A stretch of DNA of 34,867 bases from Chitinophagaceae bacterium (GTDB lineage Bacteria; Bacteroidota; Bacteroidia; Chitinophagales; Chitinophagaceae): positions 1 through 34,867 of the forward strand of contig JACCYQ010000137.1 of the NCBI GenBank assembly GCA_013696395.1, in the 5' to 3' direction. Positions within the stretch are counted from its first letter, which is position 1. Every line of letters begins with the position of its first letter. The notes beneath the pieces were generated by a model. It was not told the origin of the DNA and searched no databases. It saw nothing but the letters and a program-made list of their open reading frames with translations. Made by a program: the position numbers and the translations under genes. Positions 15,253 through 24,531 of the stretch are shown here, in pieces.

Positions 15253-16287
15253 CTATGATTTTAAATGATTCCATCCCTGAGCGGTGATGGCAACCTTATT
15301 TCCGCCTTTGGTATGCAGCATGGCTTTTTCTTCCGCATCAACCATATAGCCTATAATCCGGATGTCTGAATTGGGTGTTAATTTTTCATATTCATCCTGC
15401 TTAATGGTAAACAAAAGCTCATAATCTTCACCACCATTCAGTGCACACATTGTTGGATCCAGTTCATTCAAACGGAAAGCAGCCTTTCTGGTTTCTTCGC
15501 CTATTGGAATTTTTTCTTCATAGAGCACACATCCCAGCTGACTTTGTTTGCAAATATGCAAAATGTCTGAACTTAATCCGTCGCTTACATCAATCATGGA
15601 AGTGGGAATAATTCCAGCCTCTGCAAAAAATTCAATAACATCCTTTCTTGCTTCTGGTCTTAGCATCCGCCCAATCAGGTATTTTTCATTTTCAAAATCA
15701 GGCTTTACTTCAGGACTTTCCAAAAAAATCTTTTTTTCTCTTTCTAATATGGTTAGTCCAAGAAAGGCAGCTCCAAGATCTCCGCTTACACAAATAAGGT
15801 CGCCTTTTTGCGCAGTACTTCTTTTTACAAATTTATCAGGGGCCACTTCGCCAATGGCAGTTACAGAAATAATAAAACCCTTTTGAGATGAAGTGGTATC
15901 ACCCCCAACAAGATCCACTCCATAAGCATTGCAGGCTGCATAAACACCTTCATAAAATTCATCCATGGCCTCCAGGGAAAAACGATTACTGATAGCCACA
16001 CTAAGCGTAATTTGAGTTGGTATTGCATTCATGGCATATACGTCACTGAGGTTTACAACCACACTTTTATAACCCAGATGTTTTAAAGGCGTATAAATAA
16101 GATCGAAATGAACCCCTTCAACCAGCAGGTCAGTTGTTATCACGGTTTGTCTTCCAAAATGGTCAATCACCGCTGCATCATCACCTACTGAAAGAATGGA
16201 AGAAGCATTCTGTAATTCAATGTTCTTTGTAAGGTGATCAATCAATCCAAATTCTCCTAATGAAGAAATTTCCGTCCGTTGTTCCAT
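15253..16287 (-). CDS. thiL: Thiamine-monophosphate kinase
   Basis: 344 aa. It phosphorylates thiamine monophosphate to the diphosphate cofactor. PurM-like ATP-binding fold motifs appear in order: SVGDDAAVIDHF (near 34), GVHFDLIYTP, ALGYKSV-type with NLSDVYAMNAIPTQ, YGVDLVGGDTTSSQ, ICVSGDLGAAFLGL, IDVSDGLSSDI and LNGGEDYELLFT. Slightly longer than E. coli ThiL but within range for Bacteroidota. It lies 74 bp downstream of the phosphatase gene, with no other thiamine gene nearby and no TPP riboswitch seen upstream. Confidence 0.94.
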   Translation of the reverse strand: MEQRTEISSLGEFGLIDHLTKNIELQNASSILSVGDDAAVIDHFGRQTVITTDLLVEGVHFDLIYTPLKHLGYKSVVVNLSDVYAMNAIPTQITLSVAISNRFSLEAMDEFYEGVYAACNAYGVDLVGGDTTSSQKGFIISVTAIGEVAPDKFVKRSTAQKGDLICVSGDLGAAFLGLTILEREKKIFLESPEVKPDFENEKYLIGRMLRPEARKDVIEFFAEAGIIPTSMIDVSDGLSSDILHICKQSQLGCVLYEEKIPIGEETRKAAFRLNELDPTMCALNGGEDYELLFTIKQDEYEKLTPNSDIRIIGYMVDAEEKAMLHTKGGNKVAITAQGWNHLKS

Positions 16288-16341
16288 TATAAATTATTTT
16301 TTATGTACCTGAAAGTTTAATACATCATCATTATTATTAAA

Positions 16342-16381
16342 CCCTTAAACCCTTCAACCCTTCAACCCTTCAACCATTCAA
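16342..16381. repeat. Octanucleotide tandem repeat (5 units)
   Basis: The unit CCCTTCAA is repeated three times perfectly (16350-16373). A one-mismatch copy lies on each side (CCCTTAAA at 16342-16349 and CCATTCAA at 16374-16381). The stop codon (16362-16364) and last codons of the phosphatase gene lie inside the array. Contraction of whole units would leave the protein end unchanged because the stop falls in the first units read. Confidence 0.85.
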
Positions 16382-17129
16382 TCATTTCCTCATGTATCAA
16401 TCCGTTTGTCGCTAATATTTTTGGCTGATAAAGAGAATATTTTTCACCAATAAAATTGGTCACTTTACCTCCGGCTTCTTCAACAATAAGATATCCTGCT
16501 GCACTATCCCATGCCTGTAGCTGGTGTTCATAAAACCCTTCGAAGCGGCCGCAGGCTACCCAACAAAGATCAATTGCTGCAGATCCTAAACGCCGTACGG
16601 GAATTCCCTTGCGTATAAATTTTTCAAATAATTGCAATGGCCCATTAGGTTCATCCAGGTAAGAATACGGAAAGCCTGTTACCAGGCAGGATTTCATAAC
16701 AGTTGTTTCTTTACTAACATTTATTGGGGCTCCATTTAATGAGCTGCCTGCTCCTTTTTCAGCAAAAAAAAGCTCTTTTAAAAAGGGACTATATACCGCA
16801 CCCATAATCATTTCTCCATCTTTTTCGATACCAATTGAAACGCAGCAAATAGGAATACCATGCGCAAAATTCACAGTACCATCTATCGGGTCAATGATCC
16901 ATTTCATGTTGCTGTCCATCACAATCTCCCCGCATTCTTCACTCAGAATAAAATGATCCGGGAATTTACTTTTTATGACTTCAATGATAGCTTTTTCTGA
17001 TGCATGATCCGCTTCTGTCACCAGGTTGTTGACACCTTCTTTATTCGCGATATGAAAAACAGTATTATAATAACGTTGCAGCTCAATGCCGCCTGCATGA
17101 ATAGCTTCTATTAACGTATTTTTAAGCAT
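16362..17129 (-). CDS. Inositol monophosphatase family protein
   Basis: 255 aa from the ATG at 17129. Lithium-sensitive phosphatase motifs are present: EADHASEKAIIEVIK, ILSEECGE, WIIDPIDGTVNFAHGIP (the metal-binding DPIDGT), a GSAAIDLCWVACGRFEGF block, and QAWDSAAGYLIVEEAGG near the end. The substrate could be inositol-1-phosphate, NADP or another phosphate sugar/nucleotide. The upstream TTG start (17135) would place the coding start inside a TAnnTTTG promoter motif, so ATG is preferred. The leader is then extremely short. The gene's last codons run into the octamer repeat. Confidence 0.9.
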   Translation of the reverse strand: MLKNTLIEAIHAGGIELQRYYNTVFHIANKEGVNNLVTEADHASEKAIIEVIKSKFPDHFILSEECGEIVMDSNMKWIIDPIDGTVNFAHGIPICCVSIGIEKDGEMIMGAVYSPFLKELFFAEKGAGSSLNGAPINVSKETTVMKSCLVTGFPYSYLDEPNGPLQLFEKFIRKGIPVRRLGSAAIDLCWVACGRFEGFYEHQLQAWDSAAGYLIVEEAGGKVTNFIGEKYSLYQPKILATNGLIHEEMIEWLKG

Positions 17130-17132
17130 TCG

Positions 17133-17140
17133 CAAAGATA
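17133..17140 (-). promoter_or_regulatory. Bacteroidota -7 element abutting the phosphatase start
   Basis: TATCTTTG on the minus strand matches TAnnTTTG exactly and ends only 3 nt before the chosen ATG. If it is used, transcription would start at or near the start codon, giving a leaderless or nearly leaderless mRNA. Confidence 0.45.
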
Positions 17141-17236
17141 ATGAACCCGGTGGGAGTGTTTAATCGCTTTTAAAAATGAAATCGTTAAAAAGAGAAAAAC
17201 TATTTTCGTTGCTTTCCAAAACCAGTTGCTTTTCAA

Positions 17237-19177
17237 ATGATCCTTTCCATTGTTATTATAAATTATAATGTAAAACATTTTTTAGAGCAATGCCTGCTTA
17301 CCGTAGAAAAAGCATTAAAGGATATTGAATCTGAAATAATAGTAGTGGATAATAATTCCAGGGATCATTCACTGGTATATCTTGAGCCCTATTTTCCGGA
17401 AATTAAATTTGTTAGCAATAAGGAGAATATTGGGTTTGCCAAAGCTTGTAACCAGGGCATGGCTCTTTCTTCGGGCCAATATATTCTGTTCCTGAACCCG
17501 GATTGTTTAATACCTGAAGATAGCCTGGGAACCTGTCTCCGGTTTTTTAATAATCATCGGGATGCTGGCGCAATCGGGATACGGATGCTGGATGGTCATG
17601 GATTTTTTTTAAAAGAATCCAAAAGAGCATTTCCATCACCCATCACTTCTTTTTTTAAGCTAATGGGATTTGCAAGGCTGTTCCCGCATTCAAAAATTTT
17701 TGCACGCTATCATTTGGGTCACCTTGATGCCGACAGTAACCAGGTGGTGGATGTTTTGGCCGGTGCATTTATGATGGTACGCCGGGATGTTTTGGAAACT
17801 ACCGGTGGCTTTGATGAAATTTTTTTTATGTATGGTGAAGATGTGGACCTCAGCTATCGCATACAAAAAGCCGGCTTTAAAAATTATTACCTGGCAGAAA
17901 CGGAGGTCATACATTTTAAGGGTGAAAGCACCAAAAAAGGCAGCCTTAATTATGTACGTATGTTTTATAATGCCATGCGCATTTTTGTAAAAAAGCATTA
18001 TGGTGGCAGCAAGGCGGGTGTATTTAATTTTTTTATTCACTTCGCCATTTTGTTAAGAGCAGGATTGGCAACGGTGAATCGTTTTTTACGATGGCTTGGG
18101 CTGCCTCTGATAGATGCAATCCTAATTCTATTTTCATTTATTGCTGTAAAAAAATTATGGACCAATGTAGTGCGTGTTGATATTGACTATCCTGAAGGAC
18201 TATTATGGATTGCTTTTCCTGCTTTTACGGCGTTGTATTTATTAACGTCCTATTATGCAGGTTTGTACGATAAATTTTATAAACGTTCCGAACTGGTAAG
18301 CTCATTACTCATTGCCACACTGGTATTATTATCATCTTATTCCTTATTACCGGAAGCATTTCGATTTTCAAGAGGTATTGTTTTATTCGGAGCTTTATTG
18401 GCTTTTGTGTTGCTAAGTTTTTTGCGGTGGTTTTTAATTGCCAATGGATATATTATTCGTGTGCAGGAATCAGGCCATCCGGAAGTTTTGGTAGTTGGTT
18501 CCTTTTCTGAATATGAGCAGGTACTGGAATTACTGGCCAACACGGATCGACGGGAAAAAGTTTTAGGGAGAGTGGCGGTAATTAAAGGGGATGCGACGGG
18601 AATTGGCAGTTGGCATACCATCGGGAAATTATTTCCCTCCGTTCCCGCCAAAGAAATTATTTTTTGCATTGGCCATATGACCATCAGGGAAATCATGCAT
18701 GTTTTACCGCAAATACCTGCGCATGTCCGGATAAAATATCATGTAGCCGGAAGCCGGAGTATTGTAGGGAGTGATTCACAGAATATTTCCGGCGAATCTC
18801 TCAGTTTGGAAAATGAATATAAAATTTCATCACCGTATAATCAAAGGCTCAAACGATTGATAGACGGTTTTACCGCCCTGATATTTTTATTTAGTTTTCC
18901 GTTTCATATTATTTTTCATAAAAAGCGATGGAATTTTTTGCGAAACTGTATAGCTGTCCTTATAGGTTATAAAACATGGGTAGGCTATACCGTTAGTAAT
19001 AATAGATTACCGGCGCTGAGACCTTCCGTGATAGGAAGTAATGGGGTACCTCATACACAGCAACAGCCTTTACCTGCGGAAAGTCTGCAAAAAATTGATG
19101 AATGGTATACGCGTAATTATGAACCCATCAAAGACCTGAAATTAATCGTGCAACATTATACTGAATTAGGTGGATAA
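17237..19177 (+). CDS. GT2 glycosyltransferase fused to membrane and sugar-transferase-like module
   Basis: 646 aa. Residues 1-235 are a rhamnosyltransferase-type GT2 domain: ILSIVIINYNV, IIVVDNNSRDHS, NIGFAKACNQGM, LFLNPDCLIPED, FMMVRRDVLETTGGFDE and FMYGEDVDLSYRIQKAGF. From about 260 to 403 there are five hydrophobic segments, then a Rossmann-like stretch (PEVLVVGSFSEYEQVLEL, about 412-430). The tail RLKRLIDGFTALIFLFSFP and a final WYTRNYEPIKDLKLIVQ resemble the ends of polyprenyl-phosphate sugar transferases (WbaP/WcaJ type). The catalytic middle of such transferases appears missing or very divergent. Predicted role: envelope polysaccharide synthesis at the inner membrane. The fused part is inferred. 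Confidence 0.8.
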   Translation: MILSIVIINYNVKHFLEQCLLTVEKALKDIESEIIVVDNNSRDHSLVYLEPYFPEIKFVSNKENIGFAKACNQGMALSSGQYILFLNPDCLIPEDSLGTCLRFFNNHRDAGAIGIRMLDGHGFFLKESKRAFPSPITSFFKLMGFARLFPHSKIFARYHLGHLDADSNQVVDVLAGAFMMVRRDVLETTGGFDEIFFMYGEDVDLSYRIQKAGFKNYYLAETEVIHFKGESTKKGSLNYVRMFYNAMRIFVKKHYGGSKAGVFNFFIHFAILLRAGLATVNRFLRWLGLPLIDAILILFSFIAVKKLWTNVVRVDIDYPEGLLWIAFPAFTALYLLTSYYAGLYDKFYKRSELVSSLLIATLVLLSSYSLLPEAFRFSRGIVLFGALLAFVLLSFLRWFLIANGYIIRVQESGHPEVLVVGSFSEYEQVLELLANTDRREKVLGRVAVIKGDATGIGSWHTIGKLFPSVPAKEIIFCIGHMTIREIMHVLPQIPAHVRIKYHVAGSRSIVGSDSQNISGESLSLENEYKISSPYNQRLKRLIDGFTALIFLFSFPFHIIFHKKRWNFLRNCIAVLIGYKTWVGYTVSNNRLPALRPSVIGSNGVPHTQQQPLPAESLQKIDEWYTRNYEPIKDLKLIVQHYTELGG

Positions 19178-19237
19178 ATAAGCACCCACTCAACATTACG
19201 TAACTTTACACTCCTTAAAAAAATTTTTTGAAACTGA

Positions 19238-20770
19238 ATGGCTTTAATCCCGGATATAAAACTTCCTAAATCAATTGCATCAGCGTTCTGGTTATCCCGT
19301 AAAGATGCTCGCAGTCAGCAGGAAAAGGTTCTGAAAAAATTATTGTCAAAAGCAAGATTTACCGCTTTTGGACAGCAATACCGGTTTGATGATATTTTGA
19401 TGAAACAGGATCCGGTAAAACATTTTCAGCAATGGGTGCCTGTACACGATTATCAAAAGATCTATGATGAATGGTGGATACAAACACTGGATGGTGTTCC
19501 GGATGTTAGCTGGCCTGGAAAAATATATTATTATGCATTAAGTTCAGGCACTTCAGAATCAGCCAGCAAGTATATACCAGTAACAAAAGACATGTTGCGC
19601 AGCAACCGGGTAAATTATTTGCGACAGCTTCTAAGTTTAATAAGCTATGAAAAGCTTCCACGAAATGCTGTAACCAAAGGTTTCCTGATGTTAGGTGGAT
19701 CCACCGACCTGCAAAAAGGAAAAGCCGGTTGGTATGCAGGTGACCTGAGTGGGATCTTAATGAAAAATAAACCTTTTTGGTTTCAGACTTTTTATAAACC
19801 TGGTGGTCGTATAGCTGCTATGAAAGATTGGAACCAAAAATTAAGTGAGATAGTGGAGAATGCACGAGAGTGGGACATTGGTTACATCGTAGGAGTACCT
19901 GCCTGGTGCCAGATGTGTATGGAAATGGTTATAGAGCATTACCAGGTAAAAAATATTCATGAAATATGGCCCAATCTCGGGTTCTTCGTTCATGGCGGCG
20001 TGGCCTTTCAACCCTATAAAAAAGGATTTGAAAAACTTTTAGGTAAACCTATTGTATATATTGAAAACTACCTGGCCAGTGAGGGATTTATAGGCTTTAA
20101 GGATAAACAACATGCAAAAGGCATCAGGCTGGTATTGAACAATAATATCTTCATGGAGTTTGTTGCTTTCGATGATAAGAATTTTAATAGCGATGGTAAG
20201 ATGGTGGATAATCCTGTTACTTATCTTGTTGATGAAGTGGAAGAAGGGAAAGAATATGCTTTATTAATCAGTACCAATTCCGGTGCCTGGCGATACCTGA
20301 TTGGTGATACGATACGATTTGTTGATAAGAAAAGAAGTGAAGTGGTGATCACCGGGCGAACAAAACATTTTTTAAGTTTGGTGGGAGAACATCTTAGTGT
20401 GGAAAATATGAATAAGGCCATTGAATTGGTTAGTGATGAATTGAATATTAGTATTCCGGAATTTACCGTGGTGGGATTACCGTATGAAAACTTTTTTGCC
20501 CATAAATGGTATATTGCTACCAACGATCATGTGAATGTGGATGAATTAAAACAAAAACTTGATCAGAACCTGTGCCAGTTGAATGATGATTATGCCGTGG
20601 AAAGGAACAGTGCGTTAAAAGAAATATTATTAGAAGTGCTGCCTGAAGATAGTTTTATGGAATTCATGAAATTGAAAGGAAAAATGGGAAGTCAGCATAA
20701 GTTTCCCCGCGTTTTGAAAGGGAAAATGCTGGAAGACTGGAACCGATATCTTTCCCATGCTAATAGTTAA
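19238..20770 (+). CDS. GH3 auxin-responsive promoter family protein (acyl-adenylate-type)
   Basis: 510 aa, the full length of bacterial GH3-like proteins. It has YYALSSGTSESASKYIPVT (ATP-binding loop, about residue 104), a middle with GVPAWCQMCMEM, FVHGGVAFQPYKKGF and YLASEGFIGF, and a C-terminal segment with SGAWRYLIGDTIRFVDK and LVGEHLSVENMNKAIEL. Plant GH3 enzymes conjugate amino acids to carboxylic hormones through an adenylate; bacterial counterparts are of unknown substrate. Cytoplasmic. It begins 60 bp after the GT2 fusion gene. A TAACTTTA-type motif (19201 region) resembles a -7 element. Confidence 0.9.
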   Translation: MALIPDIKLPKSIASAFWLSRKDARSQQEKVLKKLLSKARFTAFGQQYRFDDILMKQDPVKHFQQWVPVHDYQKIYDEWWIQTLDGVPDVSWPGKIYYYALSSGTSESASKYIPVTKDMLRSNRVNYLRQLLSLISYEKLPRNAVTKGFLMLGGSTDLQKGKAGWYAGDLSGILMKNKPFWFQTFYKPGGRIAAMKDWNQKLSEIVENAREWDIGYIVGVPAWCQMCMEMVIEHYQVKNIHEIWPNLGFFVHGGVAFQPYKKGFEKLLGKPIVYIENYLASEGFIGFKDKQHAKGIRLVLNNNIFMEFVAFDDKNFNSDGKMVDNPVTYLVDEVEEGKEYALLISTNSGAWRYLIGDTIRFVDKKRSEVVITGRTKHFLSLVGEHLSVENMNKAIELVSDELNISIPEFTVVGLPYENFFAHKWYIATNDHVNVDELKQKLDQNLCQLNDDYAVERNSALKEILLEVLPEDSFMEFMKLKGKMGSQHKFPRVLKGKMLEDWNRYLSHANS

Positions 20771-20830
20771 GACATAACATATTTTAACCTCTTCTGCATT
20801 TGAGGTTTGGCTTTGATAAATATGATCTGA

Positions 20831-21475
20831 ATGTTTGAAGCGTTGCTGAAAGGATTAACATTAGGGTTATTACTGAGTATTTCAGTTGGCCCCGTAATAT
20901 TTTCTATCATCAAGCAAAGTTTAAACAATGGTCACCGGGGTGGTTTGGCATTCATCATCGGGGTATCCATAAGTGATATTGCACTTGTACTTGTCAGTAA
21001 TGTATTTACGGAATTATTTACCAGCATAAACGAACACCGCCAGATTATAGGTATTGTGGGTAGCTTATTCCTGATGGGGGTGGGCGTATTTTTTTTATTC
21101 TTTAAAAAAGTAAAAGTGGATGAAGGCGGTAAACAGGTTTTTAAATTTCGCAAACGCGATTACCTTAAGATCGTTTTATCTGGTTTTTTGATGAACACGC
21201 TGAATCCCGCTGTATTTATTTTTTGGTTATCTACTTCAACCGCGTTTATCATTCATTCCATCAATGAGCGGCTTACCATTTTTATTACCTGCCTGATTTT
21301 TGTTTTTGTTGCTGATTTTGCAAAAGTGATGCTGGCACATAAAATACGCAACCGGCTAACAGTGCATAATATTCATATCATCAATCGTGTAAATGGCATA
21401 ATCCTGATTTGTTTCGGTTTAGTATTATTATGGGGTTTGATATTTTATAATGAGCGATTGAACATAGCCTCTTAA
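20831..21475 (+). CDS. LysE family translocator
   Basis: 214 aa integral membrane exporter of the LysE/RhtB type. It shows the family N-terminus LLKGLTLGLLLSISVGPVIFSIIKQSLNNG, an internal ISDIALVLVSNVF segment, a loop KFRKRDYLKIVLSGFLMNTLNPAVFIFWLS and about six hydrophobic helices. Such proteins export amino acids or related small molecules; the substrate is unknown. Start by ATG 11 bp after a candidate TTTG-rich leader. Confidence 0.9.
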   Translation: MFEALLKGLTLGLLLSISVGPVIFSIIKQSLNNGHRGGLAFIIGVSISDIALVLVSNVFTELFTSINEHRQIIGIVGSLFLMGVGVFFLFFKKVKVDEGGKQVFKFRKRDYLKIVLSGFLMNTLNPAVFIFWLSTSTAFIIHSINERLTIFITCLIFVFVADFAKVMLAHKIRNRLTVHNIHIINRVNGIILICFGLVLLWGLIFYNERLNIAS

Positions 21476-21526
21476 TTTTTCTCTTTCTTCTTCTTCATTC
21501 AAAATTCAATTGCCTATTTTGCGGCT

Positions 21527-22237
21527 ATGAAAAGAAAGGGATTAATTCCTCGGGTATGGCGATGGTTTAAACGCATCTTTATCCTTTTATTCATAATACA
21601 ACTGGTTTATATTATTGCTTTAAAATGGATATACCCGCCCCTTACCATCACACAAATTAGCAGCTTATTCCGGGGGGATGGATTGAAACGAGATTATGTT
21701 GCGAAGGATCAGATTTCATTTAATTTAAAACTCGCTGTTATCGCTTCTGAAGACCAGGCATTTCCCGATCATGGAGGTTTCGATTGGAAGAATATTAAAA
21801 AGGCAATGGAGTATAATGAGAAAAAACCGGGTCGTATTCGTGGGGGCAGTACCATCAGCCAGCAAACAGCTAAAAATGTTTTTTTGTGGCAGGGAAGAAG
21901 TTGGATCAGAAAAGGGCTGGAAGTTTATTTTACTAAAATGATCGAATGGGTGTGGGGGAAAGAAAGAATACTCGCCGTGTACCTGAATGTTATTGAAATG
22001 GGGAAAGGCGTTTTTGGCGCTGAAGCGGCTGCCCAGGCTTTTTTTAATAAGCCGGCTTCAAAATTAACACGTATAGAGGCAGCAAGAATTGCATCTGCCC
22101 TTCCGCATCCTAAAAAATATACAGTAAAGCCCTTATCAGCATATGTTTCCAAAAGGCAGCATTGGGTTATGCGACAAATGAATCAATTAAATGGGGACCC
22201 TGATATAAAAAAATTATCTGGTGTAAGTGGGAAGTGA
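21527..22237 (+). CDS. mtgA: Monofunctional biosynthetic peptidoglycan transglycosylase
   Basis: 236 aa GT51 glycosyltransferase that polymerises lipid II into glycan strands without a transpeptidase domain. A single N-terminal membrane helix (about 17-35) is followed by the GT51 motifs: catalytic Glu75 in [58 protein letters not shown] and [22 protein letters not shown] just upstream of the ATG resembles a -7 element with a one-base shorter spacer. The gene's stop is one base away from the convergent GT39 gene's stop. Confidence 0.93.
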   Translation: MKRKGLIPRVWRWFKRIFILLFIIQLVYIIALKWIYPPLTITQISSLFRGDGLKRDYVAKDQISFNLKLAVIASEDQAFPDHGGFDWKNIKKAMEYNEKKPGRIRGGSTISQQTAKNVFLWQGRSWIRKGLEVYFTKMIEWVWGKERILAVYLNVIEMGKGVFGAEAAAQAFFNKPASKLTRIEAARIASALPHPKKYTVKPLSAYVSKRQHWVMRQMNQLNGDPDIKKLSGVSGK

Positions 22238-22238
22238 A

Positions 22239-23912
22239 TCATTGAACCTCCAACAGAATTTTTTCACTGTTATGAGTAGGTGGATAATCAGCTGCCTGCA
22301 GGGAAATACGAAAATAATATATTCCTTTATCAAGTTGATGATCTGCTATGATCTGCAAATTACGGGTGTTTGCTATTTGCATAGGGGTAATGCTAAGCGG
22401 GAGATCTTTTATCCATTTATTTTTTTTGAAAATACCCAACCGTATAGAAAATTTTTGCATTTCAATTTTTTGTAATGCTGACTTATGTTCGGGACTTATA
22501 TGAAGGCTGGTATAAAAATTCAGTGGAGCATTCTGTTTTATAATAATAGAACGTTTTTTTAAACTGAAATGCAGGGTACTGAAAGAAACAAAGGAACTAT
22601 CATAACGGTAACCAATTTTTCCAATGGGAGTATTTAAAATATTTGAAAATTTTTCACTGTTATAAATATCTGCATGGTATACTGGTTGGTGTATTAAATC
22701 AGTCTCTACAGGCCAGTAGTTAAAATTGTTTTTTCTTTCCCGGTACCAGTTCAGCGAGAGTGTAGGTTGTCCTGTATAAAACCAGTATTTTGATGCCCTT
22801 TGATAGGAGTTATTCCATACTACAGGTAAACCATGTGTTAGCCGTTTCATTTCCTGTGGCCATTTTTTCCAGGAATGAAAACGATCCTTCATGGTTACGA
22901 AAGGTAAAATATCAACGATCATGACTAATCGTAAAAATAAAATTACAGCCACTGATAGTGGAACGGTAATATAAAGCGCTTTTTTCCAAAGGGCATTTTT
23001 CAGTATAAATGAATGGGCCAATATTGCCAAAGGAATTAAAGCTGGTGCTGTCCAGTTTGCTTCAACTCTTCCCCGAAAAGAACTCAAAAGGAAAAAAACA
23101 TAAAATCCAACCAAAGTAAATTGAAGCGCCCTTATGGCAAGGTCTTTATTATTGTTCCTGAATTTAAAAGCTGCAGGAATCAGGATAATTCCCGCTATCG
23201 GGCCTGCTATTAATAATTGTCCGAAAAGATATTCAGTTGTAAAAGAAAATTTATAATCATTGACATTACTTTCCAGTAAATGGTATTTGAAACTTATAAA
23301 ATCATTTTGGAATTGCCAGTATAAATGGGGAAGAAATAAAATGAAGCCAGTACCAGCCGCTAATAAAAATAATGGCCGAAACAATAGCTTTGGATTTGAT
23401 AAAACAGTAAAAAAAATGACCAATATGCCATGATATTTACTATACAGGAGAAAGCACATTACGAAACCTAACAGTAATGCACTAACTGGTGTTTCGTTTT
23501 GTATAAATTTTTTATAAACCAAAAAGAAAAGAACCGTAAAAAACATAAGGGGGATATCGGGGGTAGCCATGAAACCTGCAACCTGTAGAATACCTAATGA
23601 GATTATTATGGCATAAAACAGAAGGGGATTTCTCCTATCCGTTAACTTTTCCAACAGCATAATAGTGGCCAGATTCATTAACAATGAAACCAACCTGACA
23701 CCCATTTCATTTTGTAAAATAGTATAACCTGCTTTTATCATAATTGCAGTTAATGGAGGATGGTCAAAATATCCCCACGCTGGGAAAATGGAATAAACCC
23801 AGTAATAGGCTTCATCATCCTGCAATTCTGTTAAGGCAGCCTGGATTATACCTAACACAAGCCAGAGAATATAAAATATAAAGCGTTGATGTTCGATAGC
23901 AAAACGTCTCAT
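22239..23912 (-). CDS. GT39/ArnT-like membrane glycosyltransferase
   Basis: 557 aa. The first ~340 residues hold about ten hydrophobic segments, with the acidic motif in the first periplasmic loop (TELQDDEAYYWVYS) followed by YFDHPPLTAIMIKAGY, as in dolichyl/undecaprenyl-phosphate-sugar mannosyltransferases and ArnT. The soluble C-terminal part (about 345-557) has no recognisable catalytic motif. Substrate and acceptor are unknown. It is the last gene of the run of SRPBCC gene, pnuC and NadR-type kinase, 26 bp after the kinase. Confidence 0.85.
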   Translation of the reverse strand: MRRFAIEHQRFIFYILWLVLGIIQAALTELQDDEAYYWVYSIFPAWGYFDHPPLTAIMIKAGYTILQNEMGVRLVSLLMNLATIMLLEKLTDRRNPLLFYAIIISLGILQVAGFMATPDIPLMFFTVLFFLVYKKFIQNETPVSALLLGFVMCFLLYSKYHGILVIFFTVLSNPKLLFRPLFLLAAGTGFILFLPHLYWQFQNDFISFKYHLLESNVNDYKFSFTTEYLFGQLLIAGPIAGIILIPAAFKFRNNNKDLAIRALQFTLVGFYVFFLLSSFRGRVEANWTAPALIPLAILAHSFILKNALWKKALYITVPLSVAVILFLRLVMIVDILPFVTMKDRFHSWKKWPQEMKRLTHGLPVVWNNSYQRASKYWFYTGQPTLSLNWYRERKNNFNYWPVETDLIHQPVYHADIYNSEKFSNILNTPIGKIGYRYDSSFVSFSTLHFSLKKRSIIIKQNAPLNFYTSLHISPEHKSALQKIEMQKFSIRLGIFKKNKWIKDLPLSITPMQIANTRNLQIIADHQLDKGIYYFRISLQAADYPPTHNSEKILLEVQ

Positions 23913-23938
23913 CTATCTTAAAGTTAAACTGCCTGATT

Positions 23939-24520
23939 TCAACAAATTAAATAATTGTCAATCACCCTGACAGCATTATTCAACCGCTCTTTATCATCCC
24001 CGCTAATTAATGTCCAGGGGGTGGACTGGTTAACCAGTATATCCTTATAGATTTTAAATAGTTGCTGGCGGGTTTCAAGCATTGGATATTCCCGCAATTC
24101 ATCCTGTATCCAAGGCAGATCAATATTGCACAGAAGATAATAATCATATTCCCTTTTTGCAATCTGCTCAAGGATCCATGGGTGGCATTTGCCAAAAACA
24201 AATTCACACCATACTTTCATCACATACATATCAGTATCTACAAAAAGTATGGATGGCAATTCAGATTGATCAGATTTTTTTTTATCAGTTGTATGACTGA
24301 GTGCCTGTAGATATTCGTCCTCCAGCCTTAACTGGCCCCGGGCTATGTTTAACAAGTCTTCATAACTATACTTATTCCCGTTTTTCAGTAAAAATTCCCT
24401 GGCAAATTCGGGTACCCACAGCGTTTTATAATGGTTGGCGAGTTGCCGGCATAACGTGCTTTTCCCCGTAGATTCAGGCCCGGTGATCACTGCTTTTTTT
24501 ATGTTTGGCGATAATATCAA
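23939..24520 (-). CDS. NadR-type AAA_28 kinase (ribosylnicotinamide kinase-like)
   Basis: 193 aa. An N-terminal P-loop AVITGPESTGKSTL (about 10-22) is followed by WVPEFAREFL (the NadR-kinase PEYAREY-type motif), FVDTDMYVMKVWCEFVFG and YYLLCNIDLPWIQDELRE, plus a C-terminal ISGDDKERL. This is the C-terminal kinase domain of NadR as a stand-alone protein, phosphorylating nicotinamide riboside to NMN. The only in-frame start without a long extension is a TTG; no ATG exists between it and the preceding in-frame stop. It follows pnuC by 11 bp, which supports a nicotinamide riboside salvage role. Confidence 0.85.
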   Translation of the reverse strand: MILSPNIKKAVITGPESTGKSTLCRQLANHYKTLWVPEFAREFLLKNGNKYSYEDLLNIARGQLRLEDEYLQALSHTTDKKKSDQSELPSILFVDTDMYVMKVWCEFVFGKCHPWILEQIAKREYDYYLLCNIDLPWIQDELREYPMLETRQQLFKIYKDILVNQSTPWTLISGDDKERLNNAVRVIDNYLIC

Positions 24521-24531
24521 TTTAAAAATCG

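Noticed and set aside
20780-20815. Terminator after the GH3 gene
   Set aside because: AACCTC and GAGGTT form a 6-bp stem, but there is no T-tract and the loop is long.
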